From an uncultured beta proteobacterium (GTDB taxonomy: Bacteria; Pseudomonadota; Gammaproteobacteria; Burkholderiales; Burkholderiaceae_C), in the NCBI GenBank assembly GCA_903830985.1, contig CAIKVZ010000036.1, positions 1 to 35,635 on the forward strand: DNA of 35,635 nucleotides, read 5' to 3'. Position 1 is the stretch's first letter. Each line of letters begins with the position of its first letter. The notes under the pieces are model-generated. The model saw only the letters and a list, made by a program, of their open reading frames with translations. It was not told where the DNA came from and did not search any database. Shown here in pieces: positions 26,349-34,594 of the stretch. A program made the translations under genes and the position numbers.

Positions 26349-27014
26349 CTATTTCACGCAGGCGCGCAGCGCCTTGCCCGCCAGTTCGCCTTTCAGTTCT
26401 TCCAGCATCGAACGCTGCTTCTCGTCCACTGCCGGCAGCCGCAGGGTTTCGCCATGCAGCGCGGGCTTTTCCTGCACGACACGTGCGGTGCGCACGCCGC
26501 GCAGCGTCAACTCTTTCAGGGCCAGGTTGGCGGCGTCCGCAGAGTCATGGCCGCCCAGCCCGATGCCGGGCTCAAGCGCTTGGTTGCGCAAGGGCTCGAA
26601 GCTCACGTTGCGCGACTTGAGTTCTGCCTTCTTTTTGCTCGCCGCGTCCATCGAAGCGAACTTTCCCATGTAAACAATCCAGCGCGCTGGCAGGTCCGTC
26701 GCCTGCAGCGACCAACTGCCGGCGGGCCAATGATCTTCGAGGGTGCGGCGCAGGGCGGCACCCTGCTTGTCGTCGAACAACCCCGCCTCCAGGCATTCCG
26801 CCGGCGCAGCCTTGGGCGCCGTGGCGGCGGCTTCCACGCGGCGCGTCTCCTCTGTACTCAGGATACTCAGCGCTTCGGGTTTGAGCTGCTGCGCCAACCG
26901 CTGCGCTTCGTTCGGCAACACCGGCCCCCAGCCGAGCTCGCGCATCAGACCCTGGGTCCAGGCGAAATACAGGCCGTTGGCCAGCAACAGCAGGAGAACA
27001 AAAATTCGCAACAT
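26349..27014 (-). CDS. SPOR-domain membrane protein
   Basis: A 221-aa protein with one N-terminal transmembrane helix (about 2-20). An Ala/Glu-rich linker follows, then a SPOR-like domain (about 108-182) beginning ARWIVYMGKFASMDAASKKK and ending LTLRGVRTARVV. SPOR domains bind denuded septal peptidoglycan. The protein probably faces the periplasm and may act in division or envelope work; its exact role is unknown. It follows birA by 3 bp, with GGAG 8 bp before its ATG, so it is co-transcribed with birA. Confidence 0.8.
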   Translation of the reverse strand: MLRIFVLLLLLANGLYFAWTQGLMRELGWGPVLPNEAQRLAQQLKPEALSILSTEETRRVEAAATAPKAAPAECLEAGLFDDKQGAALRRTLEDHWPAGSWSLQATDLPARWIVYMGKFASMDAASKKKAELKSRNVSFEPLRNQALEPGIGLGGHDSADAANLALKELTLRGVRTARVVQEKPALHGETLRLPAVDEKQRSMLEELKGELAGKALRACVK

Positions 27015-27017
27015 GTT

Positions 27018-27785
27018 TCAAGCTCCAGCCGGGACGGGGCGAACACTCACTTCTGAACTGACGACGGCCTGAGGCCCGGCCGCAGTATGCACCAGCAGCG
27101 CACCGGATGCGTTCACGCCGCGCGCCACGCCGCAGACGCCGTCGCTCAAACGCACGGCGCGCCCGCCCAAGCCGTCCCGCGCGTTGAACCCGCCCACAAA
27201 GGGCGCAAAGCCCTCGCGCTCGAAGCGCTGCAGGGTATGCACCAGCGGTGCCAGAACCCGCTCTAGCGCCTGCGGGGCGCTGATGCCGGGCAAGGCTTCC
27301 TGCAGCCACGCCGGCGGCGTGGACAGGCCCTGCGCATCGCGCATGCACAGGTTGATGCCAACGCCGATGACGGCATGGCGCTGCGCACCCACATTGGCGG
27401 TTTCAATCAGGATGCCGGCCAGTTTGCGTTGCTGCCACCACAGGTCATTGGGCCACTTCAGCTGGATCTCCGGATGCAGGCTCTGCGCCAGGCTCAAGCC
27501 CACGGCCAGGGACAGGCCCGACCAGTCCGTCACCGTCAATGGCAGGCCCAGTGAAAAGGTCAGTGCGTCGCCCGGTTGACTCAGCCAGATGCGCCCCAAG
27601 CGGCCGCGGCCCGCGCTTTGCGCCAGGGCCACCAGCAGCGCGGGTCGGGTGTCGCCGGCGCGGGCGCGGCGCATGAGCTCGCTGTTGCTGGAATCAATTT
27701 CGGGCAACACCTGCACTGAGAAGCCCGGCAAACAGGGCGCGAGTTGATCCATCCAACGCTGCACAGGCCATTCTTGCAGGTGCAT
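27018..27785 (-). CDS. birA: Biotin-protein ligase BirA, lacking the HTH domain
   Basis: Attaches biotin to the carboxylase carrier protein via biotinyl-AMP. The 255-aa protein has the catalytic motifs SAGRGRLGRIWLSQPGDALT (adenylate-binding loop), LKWPNDLWWQQRKLAGILIE (catalytic lysine region) and the GVGINL strand, then a small C-terminal domain. There is no N-terminal helix-turn-helix, so unlike E. coli BirA it should not be a repressor. Start ATG 27785 (MHLQEWPVQ); longer in-frame sequence upstream lies antisense to nothing recognisable and overlaps the SET gene. It is 10 bp after the SET-domain gene. Confidence 0.93.
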   Translation of the reverse strand: MHLQEWPVQRWMDQLAPCLPGFSVQVLPEIDSSNSELMRRARAGDTRPALLVALAQSAGRGRLGRIWLSQPGDALTFSLGLPLTVTDWSGLSLAVGLSLAQSLHPEIQLKWPNDLWWQQRKLAGILIETANVGAQRHAVIGVGINLCMRDAQGLSTPPAWLQEALPGISAPQALERVLAPLVHTLQRFEREGFAPFVGGFNARDGLGGRAVRLSDGVCGVARGVNASGALLVHTAAGPQAVVSSEVSVRPVPAGA

Positions 27786-27795
27786 GGCGCAGCCC

Positions 27796-28284
27796 TCAGC
27801 GCCGGCGCTTGGGCGCCAGCAGGGTTTGGCGGCAAGTCGGCGCGCCGCACCAGCACGGGTACTCGGCCTTGAGCTTGGGGGTGTAGCGCTCGTCGATGAT
27901 GAGGCCGTAGTCGTAGTGCAATTCCTCACCGGCGGCGATGTTGCGCAGCGCCTTGATGAAGATGCGGCCCTCGACTTCATCGGCTTCGCAATTCGGGTCG
28001 CAGGAGTGGTTGATCCAGCGCGAGGAGTTGCCACCCACCAGCGCGTCGATCACATTTTCGGCGTCGATGTGAAAATAAAAGGTGTGATTCGGGTCGCTAG
28101 GGTCGTGCGGATGACGCTCCTGCGCCGCCGCCCAACTGATGATCTCACCCACGTATTCAATGATGGCTTCACCCTCGGCGATGTCGCACACGGCAAACAC
28201 CCCTTTGCCATGCACGCCCGAGCGGCGCACCTGGATGCGCCGGCCCGACGTGGGGAAACTGGAAATCGCGGTCTTTTTGGGCAC
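27796..28284 (-). CDS. SET-domain protein-lysine methyltransferase-like protein
   Basis: A compact 162-aa SET-domain protein, expected to transfer methyl groups from SAM to lysine in a protein. The SET N-motif is GVHGKGVFAV at 24-33. The SAM/catalytic core is INHSCDPNC at 91-99 and GEELHYDYG at 119-127 (catalytic Tyr). A post-SET cysteine cluster (Cys144, Cys146, Cys151) probably binds zinc with Cys95. I start at GTG 28284 (MPKKTAISSF), as no in-frame ATG precedes the domain; there is no obvious ribosome-binding site. It is divergent from the topoisomerase gene and precedes birA. The substrate is unknown. Confidence 0.85.
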   Translation of the reverse strand: MPKKTAISSFPTSGRRIQVRRSGVHGKGVFAVCDIAEGEAIIEYVGEIISWAAAQERHPHDPSDPNHTFYFHIDAENVIDALVGGNSSRWINHSCDPNCEADEVEGRIFIKALRNIAAGEELHYDYGLIIDERYTPKLKAEYPCWCGAPTCRQTLLAPKRRR

Positions 28285-28305
28285 GTCAAAAAAATTTGGT
28301 ATGGT
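28277..28305 (+). promoter_or_regulatory. Candidate promoter of topB
   Basis: TTGGGC (28277-28282) and TATGGT (28300-28305) are 17 bp apart, with TGG directly before the -10 as in extended -10 promoters. The spacer is a run of A and T. The -35 overlaps the SET gene start codon on the other strand. The transcript would have a leader of about 80 nt holding a strong hairpin. Confidence 0.45.
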
Positions 28306-28349
28306 GAACTCATGTGGGCGTGCGCAGGTGCGTGCCCCCGTGTGTGTAT

Positions 28350-28367
28350 GCGTGCGCTGGCGCACGC
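28350..28367 (+). promoter_or_regulatory. Perfect 8-bp inverted repeat in the topB leader
   Basis: GCGTGCGC-TG-GCGCACGC forms a perfect GC-rich hairpin 22 bp before the topB ATG. It is preceded by a GTGTGTGT alternating purine-pyrimidine run. It could be an operator, a supercoiling-sensitive cruciform or Z-DNA segment, or an RNA hairpin limiting translation. No T-run follows, so it is not a standard terminator. Confidence 0.5.
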
Positions 28368-28389
28368 GAGAAACCGGGATTGTAAAGAG

Positions 28390-31308
28390 ATGAAGACCCT
28401 GATCATTGCCGAGAAGCCTTCCGTGGCCCAAGACATCGTGCGCGCCCTGACCCCTGTGGCGGGCAAGTTCGACAAAGCGGACGAGCATTTCGAGAACGAA
28501 ACGTACCTTGTCACCAGCGCCGTGGGCCATCTGGTGGAAATTCAGGCGCCGGAGGAATTCGACGTGAAGCGCGGCAAATGGAGCTTTGCCCACCTGCCGG
28601 TGATTCCACCCTATTTCGACCTCAAGCCCGTGGACAAGACCAAGACGCGGCTGAACGCCGTGGTCAAGCTGGCAAGGCGCAAGGACGTGGGCGCGCTCAT
28701 CAACGCCTGCGACGCCGGACGCGAAGGGGAACTGATCTTCCGGCTGATCGAGCAGTACGCCGGTGCCGCCAAGCCCCTGGGCAAGCCGGTACAGCGCCTG
28801 TGGCTGCAGTCCATGACGCCGCAGGCGATCCGCGACGGCTTCTCGTCGCTGCGCTCGAACGAGCAGATGCAGGGTCTGGCCGACGCCGCGCGTTGCCGCT
28901 CCGAAGCCGACTGGCTGGTGGGCATCAATGGCACGCGGGCCATGACGGCCTTCAACTCGCGCGACGGCGGCTTCTTCCTGACCACCGTGGGCCGGGTACA
29001 GACGCCCACGCTGTCCGTGGTGGTGGAGCGCGAAGAGCAGATCCGCAAGTTCATCAGCCGCGACTACTGGGAAATCCACGCCAGTTTTGCCGCGCAGGCG
29101 GGCGACTACCCGGCCAAGTGGTTCAACCCGCAGCACAAGAGAACGGAAGACGCCGAAATCAAGGCCGACCGGGTCTGGAACCAGCGCGAAGCCTTGGCCA
29201 TTGCCGACGCCGTGCGCGGCAAAAGCGCCACGGTGACGGAAGAATCCAAGCCCACCTCGCAAGCCAGTCCGCTGCTGTTTGATCTGACGTCCCTGCAGCG
29301 CGAGGCCAATGGCAAGTTCGGCTTTTCCGCCAAGACCACACTGTCCATCGCACAAAGCCTGTACGAGCGCCACAAGGCCCTGACCTACCCGCGTACCGAT
29401 TCGCGCGCTCTGCCGGAAGACTATCTGCCGGTGGTCAAGCAAGCCTTCGAAATGCTCGCCGGCAGCGGCATGTTGCATCTGGCACCGCACGCCAAAACGG
29501 CTTTGGCCGGCAACTACATCAAGCCCAGCAAGCGCATCTTCGACAACAGCAAGGTGAGCGACCACTTTGCCATCATCCCCACCCTGCAGGCGCCCAGCGG
29601 CTTGAGCGAAGCCGAGCAGAAGCTGTACGACCTGGTGGTGCGTCGCTTCATGGCGGTGTTTTTCCCCAGCGCGGAATACATGGTTACGACCCGCATTTCC
29701 ACTGCGGTGGGCCACAGCTTCAAGACCGAGGGCAAGGTGCTGGTGAAACCGGGCTGGCTGGCCATCTACGGCAAGGAGGCCGCCGCCGAAGTGGCCGATG
29801 CCAAGGAAGGCGACAAGGGCCAGAACCTGGTGCCCGTGGCCCCGGGCGAGAAACCGCTGGCCGAAAGCGCCGAGGCCAAGGGCCTGAAGACCCGGCCGCC
29901 GGCGCGCTACTCGGAAGCCACCTTGCTCGGCGCCATGGAGGGCGCGGGCAAGACCGTGGAAGACGACGAACTGCGCGAGGCCATGCAGGACAAGGGACTG
30001 GGCACGCCCGCGACCCGCGCCACCATCATTGAAGGCCTGATCGCCGAGAAGTACATGCTGCGCGAGGGACGCGAACTGATTCCCACGGCCAAGGCCTTTC
30101 AGCTCATGACGCTGTTGCGCGGCCTGGGCGTGGAGGAGTTGACCAAGGCCGAACTCACGGGCGAATGGGAATACCAGCTGGCGCAAATGGAGCGCGGCGC
30201 GCTGCAGCGCGACACCTTCATGGCCGGCATCGCCTCCATGACCGAGCGCATGGTGAAGAAAGCCAAGGAATACGACCGCGACACCATCCCAGGCGACTAC
30301 GCTACGCTGCAGGCACCGTGCCCGAACTGCGGCGGCGTGGTGAAGGAGAACTACCGCCGCTACACCTGCACCGGGGTTGACGGCAACTCCGAAGGCTGCG
30401 GCTTTTCCTTCGGCAAGACGCCGGCCGGCCGCACCTTCGAAGCGGCCGAGGTGGAGCAGTTCCTGCGCGACCGCAAGATCGGCCCGTTGGAGGGCTTTCG
30501 CTCCAAGGCGGGCTGGCCCTTCACCGCCGAGATGGTCATCAAGTTCGACGAAGAGAGCAAGAACTACAAGCTTGAATTCGACTTCGGCGACGACAAGAAG
30601 GGCGAGGAGTCGGGAGAGCTGATCGATTTTTCCGCACAAACATCGCTCGGTGCCTGCCCCAAATGCGGCAGCGCCGTGTTCGAGCACGGCAAGAGCTACG
30701 TCTGCGAAAAATCGGTTCCCACGATGGCCCAGGCCACGCCGAGCTGCGACTTCAAGAGCGGACAGATCATCCTGCAGCAACCCGTCGTGCGCGAGCAGAT
30801 GAGCAAGTTGCTGGAAACCGGCAAGACCGACCTGCTGGACAAATTTGTTTCCATGCGCACGCGCCGGGCCTTCAAGGCCCATCTGGTATGGGATGCGGTG
30901 GCGAGCAAGGTGAATTTCGAGTTTGCACCCAGCAAGTTCCCGCCGCGCAAGACCGCTGCGGGTGCCCCGGTGGCGCGCGCCGCTGCGGCCGGCAAGACCG
31001 TCGCGGCCAAAAAGGTCGCAGCCAAAAAGGCAGCCGGCCCGACGGCGAAGAAAGCGCCGCGCAAGACCGCAGTCTCCACCGCAGCAGGCAAGCTGCCCAG
31101 TGCCGCCCTGGCGGCCGTCATCGGCAGCGAGCCCGTGGCACGCACCCAGGTCATCAAGAAGCTGTGGGACTACATCAAGGCGAATGGCCTGCAGGACGCG
31201 ACCAACAAGCGCGCCATCAATGCCGATGCCGCGCTGTTGGCGGTGTTCGGCAAACCCCAGGTCACGATGTTCGAACTGGCAGGCATCGTCGGCAAACACC
31301 TCACCTGA
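28390..31308 (+). CDS. topB: Type IA DNA topoisomerase (TopB/Topo III type) with C-terminal SWIB domain
   Basis: Cleaves and passes single DNA strands to relax or decatenate DNA. The 972-aa protein starts MKTLIIAEKPSVAQDIVRAL (TOPRIM); the metal-binding stretch is NACDAGREGELIFR. The active-site tyrosine is Tyr333 in ALTYPRTDSR. Two cysteine clusters, CPNCG near 644 with later CTG...GCGF and CPKCG near 756, look like zinc-binding domains. Residues about 860-900 are a lysine/alanine-rich linker (VAAKKVAAKKAAG). The last 70 or so residues form a SWIB/MDM2-like domain (SEPVARTQVIKKLWDYIKAN, then INADAALLAVFG). The gene is divergent from the SET gene. Upstream in-frame codons back to 27784 are antisense to the SET gene and not part of it. 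Confidence 0.95.
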   Translation: MKTLIIAEKPSVAQDIVRALTPVAGKFDKADEHFENETYLVTSAVGHLVEIQAPEEFDVKRGKWSFAHLPVIPPYFDLKPVDKTKTRLNAVVKLARRKDVGALINACDAGREGELIFRLIEQYAGAAKPLGKPVQRLWLQSMTPQAIRDGFSSLRSNEQMQGLADAARCRSEADWLVGINGTRAMTAFNSRDGGFFLTTVGRVQTPTLSVVVEREEQIRKFISRDYWEIHASFAAQAGDYPAKWFNPQHKRTEDAEIKADRVWNQREALAIADAVRGKSATVTEESKPTSQASPLLFDLTSLQREANGKFGFSAKTTLSIAQSLYERHKALTYPRTDSRALPEDYLPVVKQAFEMLAGSGMLHLAPHAKTALAGNYIKPSKRIFDNSKVSDHFAIIPTLQAPSGLSEAEQKLYDLVVRRFMAVFFPSAEYMVTTRISTAVGHSFKTEGKVLVKPGWLAIYGKEAAAEVADAKEGDKGQNLVPVAPGEKPLAESAEAKGLKTRPPARYSEATLLGAMEGAGKTVEDDELREAMQDKGLGTPATRATIIEGLIAEKYMLREGRELIPTAKAFQLMTLLRGLGVEELTKAELTGEWEYQLAQMERGALQRDTFMAGIASMTERMVKKAKEYDRDTIPGDYATLQAPCPNCGGVVKENYRRYTCTGVDGNSEGCGFSFGKTPAGRTFEAAEVEQFLRDRKIGPLEGFRSKAGWPFTAEMVIKFDEESKNYKLEFDFGDDKKGEESGELIDFSAQTSLGACPKCGSAVFEHGKSYVCEKSVPTMAQATPSCDFKSGQIILQQPVVREQMSKLLETGKTDLLDKFVSMRTRRAFKAHLVWDAVASKVNFEFAPSKFPPRKTAAGAPVARAAAAGKTVAAKKVAAKKAAGPTAKKAPRKTAVSTAAGKLPSAALAAVIGSEPVARTQVIKKLWDYIKANGLQDATNKRAINADAALLAVFGKPQVTMFELAGIVGKHLT

Positions 31309-31320
31309 ATGTCTGCCGGG

Positions 31321-31338
31321 CATGGGGGACGCCCCATG
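31321..31338. terminator. Hairpin between convergent topB and the GGDEF-EAL gene
   Basis: CATGGGG-GACG-CCCCATG is a perfect 7-bp stem placed 12 bp after the topB stop and 8 bp before the opposing stop. Neither side has a T-run, so it may be a weak bidirectional terminator or an RNA-stabilising hairpin. Confidence 0.4.
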
Positions 31339-31346
31339 GCGGCGCT

Positions 31347-33302
31347 TTACAGTTCGATGTGGTTGGACAATTCGTCGAAGCGCTGCGGCAAACCGTTCAT
31401 GACCTCCTCCATGGTCACCGGACGGGAGAACAAGTAGCCCTGCACCGAGATGTTCACACCGGGCGCGAGGCGGCGCAGCACGTCGAGTTGGCCGGCCTCT
31501 TCTACGCCCTCGGCCACCACCGCGAGATCAAGGGCGCGCGCCATTGCCAGAATCGCTGCCACCAGGGTGTTGCCCGTCATCTGACTGACCTCGGTATCCA
31601 GACCATCGATGAACGATTTGTCGATCTTGAGCACATTCACGGAAAATCGCTGTAGGTAGGCCAGGCTCGAATACCCCGTGCCGAAGTCGTCGATGGCCAG
31701 TGTGCAACCCAGTTGGCGCAACTTGATCAAGGTCTCGTTCACCTGGTCAAAGTGCCCCAGCAAAATGCTCTCCGTCAACTCCAATTCGAGCAAATGCGCA
31801 GGCAACCCGGACGCGATCAGCGTATTCGCGATGGTTTGCGGGAGCTTGGCATCGCGAAACTGCGCCGCAGACAGGTTCACCGCCACGCCCGCCTGCGGAT
31901 AGCGCGCCTGCCAAGCCACGCAATTGCGGCAGGCTTCGTCCAACACGCGCGAACCGATTTCCCCGATCAGGCCCGCCTTCTCCGCTATCGGGATGAATTG
32001 CGCCGGGTGCAGCGTGTGACCGGCGTCGCTCCAGCGCGCCAGGGCTTCAAAGCCCAGCACGGTGCCGGTCAAAAGATCCACCTTGGGTTGGAAGCTCACC
32101 GACAGACCCTGGTGCGACTCGATTCCGGCGCGCAGTCGCTGCTCGATGTTGAGCTTGTCAACCACGGCGCGCGCCATGTCGGGTGTAAAAAACTGGGCAA
32201 AGCCTCGACCCGTTTCCTTGGCGCGGTACATCGCTACGTCGGCGTTCTTCAGCAGGTCTTCGCCGCTCTCGCCATCGCGCGGAAAGAAGGCAATGCCAAT
32301 GCTGGCGCTGGTGTGCACCTCGCCGTCGAGCAGGGTGAACGGTTGGCGCAAGGCGCCGACAATGCTCTTGGCCACGTGGGCCACGTCCTGTACGGAGTCG
32401 ACGCTCTCGAGCAGGATGGCAAATTCGTCGCCACCCAGACGGCACACCGTATCGGCTTCGCGGATGCGCTCGCGCAGTACCTGCGCCACCTTTTCCAGCA
32501 ACTCGTCACCGCTGGCGTGACCGTAGCTGTCATTGATCTGTTTGAAGTTATCCAGGTCCGCCACCATCACCACCAAGCCCTTGTCGGCGCGGCGCGCACG
32601 CCGGATGGCCACCTTCACCCGGTCAAAGAACAGAGTTCGATTCGCCAGGCCGGTCAGGGTGTCGTAATAGGCCAGCGCACGCAGTTGCTGCTTGGCCTCG
32701 ATGCGGTCCCGAATGTCGATGAACACCGCCACCGACAGATAGTCGCTTTGCAACAGGTGCAGCGGAGTGATGGTCATGTCGACCGGAACGGACTTGCCGT
32801 CGCGGGTCTTGAGCCAGGCTTCTCCGCTGTAGTTCTGCCACTGCGCTGCGGCCTGAGCGGCCGCGCCGTCCACGCCACCCTCTTCGTTCGGCGTAACAAG
32901 GAGCAGGTCGAGGAATCGCAGGCTTTCAAACTGCGCTGCACCGTAGCCCAGCAGGCGCTGCGCCTCAGGATTCGCGAAAGCTACCGCGCCTTGACCATCC
33001 ACGGCGACCACGCCGGCACCCAAGTGATCGGTGATGCCATTGAGAAAAACGCTTTGTTGGCGGAACTGCCAGCCAGTGTGCAGTTGCCGCACCGACAGCA
33101 GGACAATGCCGGCCAGCAGCAGCAGTACCACCAGATTCAGGCCCAGTCGGATCTGTCCGTCCTGCGCCTGTTGTGGCCAATCCAGCCACAGGAACAACCA
33201 GGCCCAGCAGGCGCCCAGCAAAGCCACGCTCACCAACAGGTAGCGCCCGATCATCCGGTTGAAATCAGCCTTTCGTCCCGCCACGATGGAGGATTTGAAC
33301 AT
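31347..33302 (-). CDS. Membrane GGDEF-EAL protein with PAS domain
   Basis: A 651-aa c-di-GMP enzyme. Two transmembrane helices (about 21-40 and 53-72) enclose a short periplasmic loop. A PAS domain follows (about 85-200). The GGDEF domain is intact (GGDEF at 290-294), with inhibitory-site motif READ at 281-284. The EAL domain contains EAL at 419-421 in FEALARW, VNLSAAQF, LTESILL, DDFGTGYSSLAYL, KIDKSFI and AEGVEE, so the phosphodiesterase also looks complete. Net direction of activity cannot be told. Upstream, 33303-33549 has no gene; it holds an AT-rich patch with CATAAT on the minus strand (33426-33431). Confidence 0.94.
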   Translation of the reverse strand: MFKSSIVAGRKADFNRMIGRYLLVSVALLGACWAWLFLWLDWPQQAQDGQIRLGLNLVVLLLLAGIVLLSVRQLHTGWQFRQQSVFLNGITDHLGAGVVAVDGQGAVAFANPEAQRLLGYGAAQFESLRFLDLLLVTPNEEGGVDGAAAQAAAQWQNYSGEAWLKTRDGKSVPVDMTITPLHLLQSDYLSVAVFIDIRDRIEAKQQLRALAYYDTLTGLANRTLFFDRVKVAIRRARRADKGLVVMVADLDNFKQINDSYGHASGDELLEKVAQVLRERIREADTVCRLGGDEFAILLESVDSVQDVAHVAKSIVGALRQPFTLLDGEVHTSASIGIAFFPRDGESGEDLLKNADVAMYRAKETGRGFAQFFTPDMARAVVDKLNIEQRLRAGIESHQGLSVSFQPKVDLLTGTVLGFEALARWSDAGHTLHPAQFIPIAEKAGLIGEIGSRVLDEACRNCVAWQARYPQAGVAVNLSAAQFRDAKLPQTIANTLIASGLPAHLLELELTESILLGHFDQVNETLIKLRQLGCTLAIDDFGTGYSSLAYLQRFSVNVLKIDKSFIDGLDTEVSQMTGNTLVAAILAMARALDLAVVAEGVEEAGQLDVLRRLAPGVNISVQGYLFSRPVTMEEVMNGLPQRFDELSNHIEL

Positions 33303-33549
33303 GGGAAAAAGCCTGTCCTTGCTTCCTTGAAGACCTCAAACAATTGGCTGGCACAGGCGTCGAGTTCAATGCCAGCACTCGTCCGGAAGCGCGGCTACCG
33401 AACGACTTTTTGTTATGAAAGTGACATTATGGTTTATTTTCCAAAGAAAGCGAGCGGCGACGCCGGGAGGTCGCGCCAGGACGATGGGCGGCGCAAGCCG
33501 GCCTGCAAAGCCGTCAGGCTTGGACCGCGCAGGCGGGCGCTACCAGCGC

Positions 33550-34515
33550 TTACTCCAGTGCGCCACCGCAACTGGAACCCTGGCCGGCGGTGCAAGCAAA
33601 ACAGTGCTGAGCAACACGGATCGCATTGCCGCTCAAGGCGTCAGGGTGGAACTCGCTGATGTGCGTTCGGCTGCGACCAGCGAGAGCCAGTGTCAATCCG
33701 AGCTGCTGGTTGAAGTCGCAGTCGAACACATGGCCTTGCCAGTCCACGCTGAGCAGGCTACGACACATCACCTGAGCCAGGTTCTCGGGTCGGTGGGCGC
33801 TGCGCAGCAAGCGCAGGTAAGCAGGGAACTCGCCCTTGGATACGAGCATCGAGCCAAAGCGTTGAATCGGCATGTTGGCGACGGTGAACAACTGGTTGAA
33901 GACAACACCGAAATACGTCTGCAAATGCCGCTTGTAGCTGGCCTCAAGCTCATCCTGCGCGGGTGGCAGGCTCGGCCCCTGTGGGTTGTAGACCAGGTTG
34001 ATCACCAGACCGGATCCCGCCATTCCATAGCCCAGCGCGTTCAATTCCCGCAGGCCGCGCAGGCTGGCCTCGAACACGCCCTGGCCGCGCTGCTGGTCGA
34101 CGTTTTCCTCCAGGTAGCAGGGCAGTGAGGCGGCCACATCGACGCGCTGCTGCGCCAAGAACTGCGCCAGATCTTCCTGCCCCGGCTGCTCCAGAATGGT
34201 CAGATTGCAGCGATCGATGACGCGCAGGCCGCGCGCGCGCGCCTCGACCACGAGGTGGCGAAAGTGCGGGTTCAGCTCGGGTGCGCCGCCGGTCAGGTCC
34301 AGGGTGCGCACGCTGTCGCTGCGGTCCAGAAAGCGCAGCAAATCATTCACCGTCCCGAGCGACATTTCCTCGGTACGATTCGGCCCCGCGTTCACATGGC
34401 AATGCACGCAGCTCTGGTTGCAGCGATAGCCCAGATTCACCTGGACGGTGTCCAGCAGGCCACGACGCAGGGACGGAAAATCGGTCGAGATCAGCAAGGG
34501 AAGGGTGGCGTGCAT
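33550..34515 (-). CDS. arsS: ArsS-like radical SAM protein
   Basis: A 321-aa radical SAM protein. The 4Fe-4S motif is CNQSCVHC (Cys32, Cys36, Cys39), the SAM-binding stretch is LDLTGGAPELNPHF, and the C-terminal auxiliary region has CRSLLSVDWQGHVFDCDFN and ends CFACTAGQGSSCGGALE. These fit the ArsS family, proposed to act in arsenosugar synthesis by adding a deoxyadenosyl group to methylated arsenic. The partner methyltransferase ArsM is not adjacent, so the substrate here is uncertain. It is divergent from thrH by 79 bp. Confidence 0.82.
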   Translation of the reverse strand: MHATLPLLISTDFPSLRRGLLDTVQVNLGYRCNQSCVHCHVNAGPNRTEEMSLGTVNDLLRFLDRSDSVRTLDLTGGAPELNPHFRHLVVEARARGLRVIDRCNLTILEQPGQEDLAQFLAQQRVDVAASLPCYLEENVDQQRGQGVFEASLRGLRELNALGYGMAGSGLVINLVYNPQGPSLPPAQDELEASYKRHLQTYFGVVFNQLFTVANMPIQRFGSMLVSKGEFPAYLRLLRSAHRPENLAQVMCRSLLSVDWQGHVFDCDFNQQLGLTLALAGRSRTHISEFHPDALSGNAIRVAQHCFACTAGQGSSCGGALE

Positions 34516-34594
34516 GCGGCGACTTTACCCCAGCAATACAGAGGTCGAATGATAAAATCCCGGCCTCTATACGGCTTTTCCACAGGGGTATTGC

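Noticed and set aside
28285-31323. Very long minus-strand open frame continuous with the SET gene and antisense to topB
   Set aside because: Only the last 162 codons (27796-28284) look like a protein. The rest is His/Gly/Ala/Leu-rich sequence typical of the reverse frame of a high-GC gene.
33415-34128. 237-codon plus-strand open frame over the ArsS-like gene
   Set aside because: It is mostly antisense to a clear radical SAM gene and has no domain of its own.
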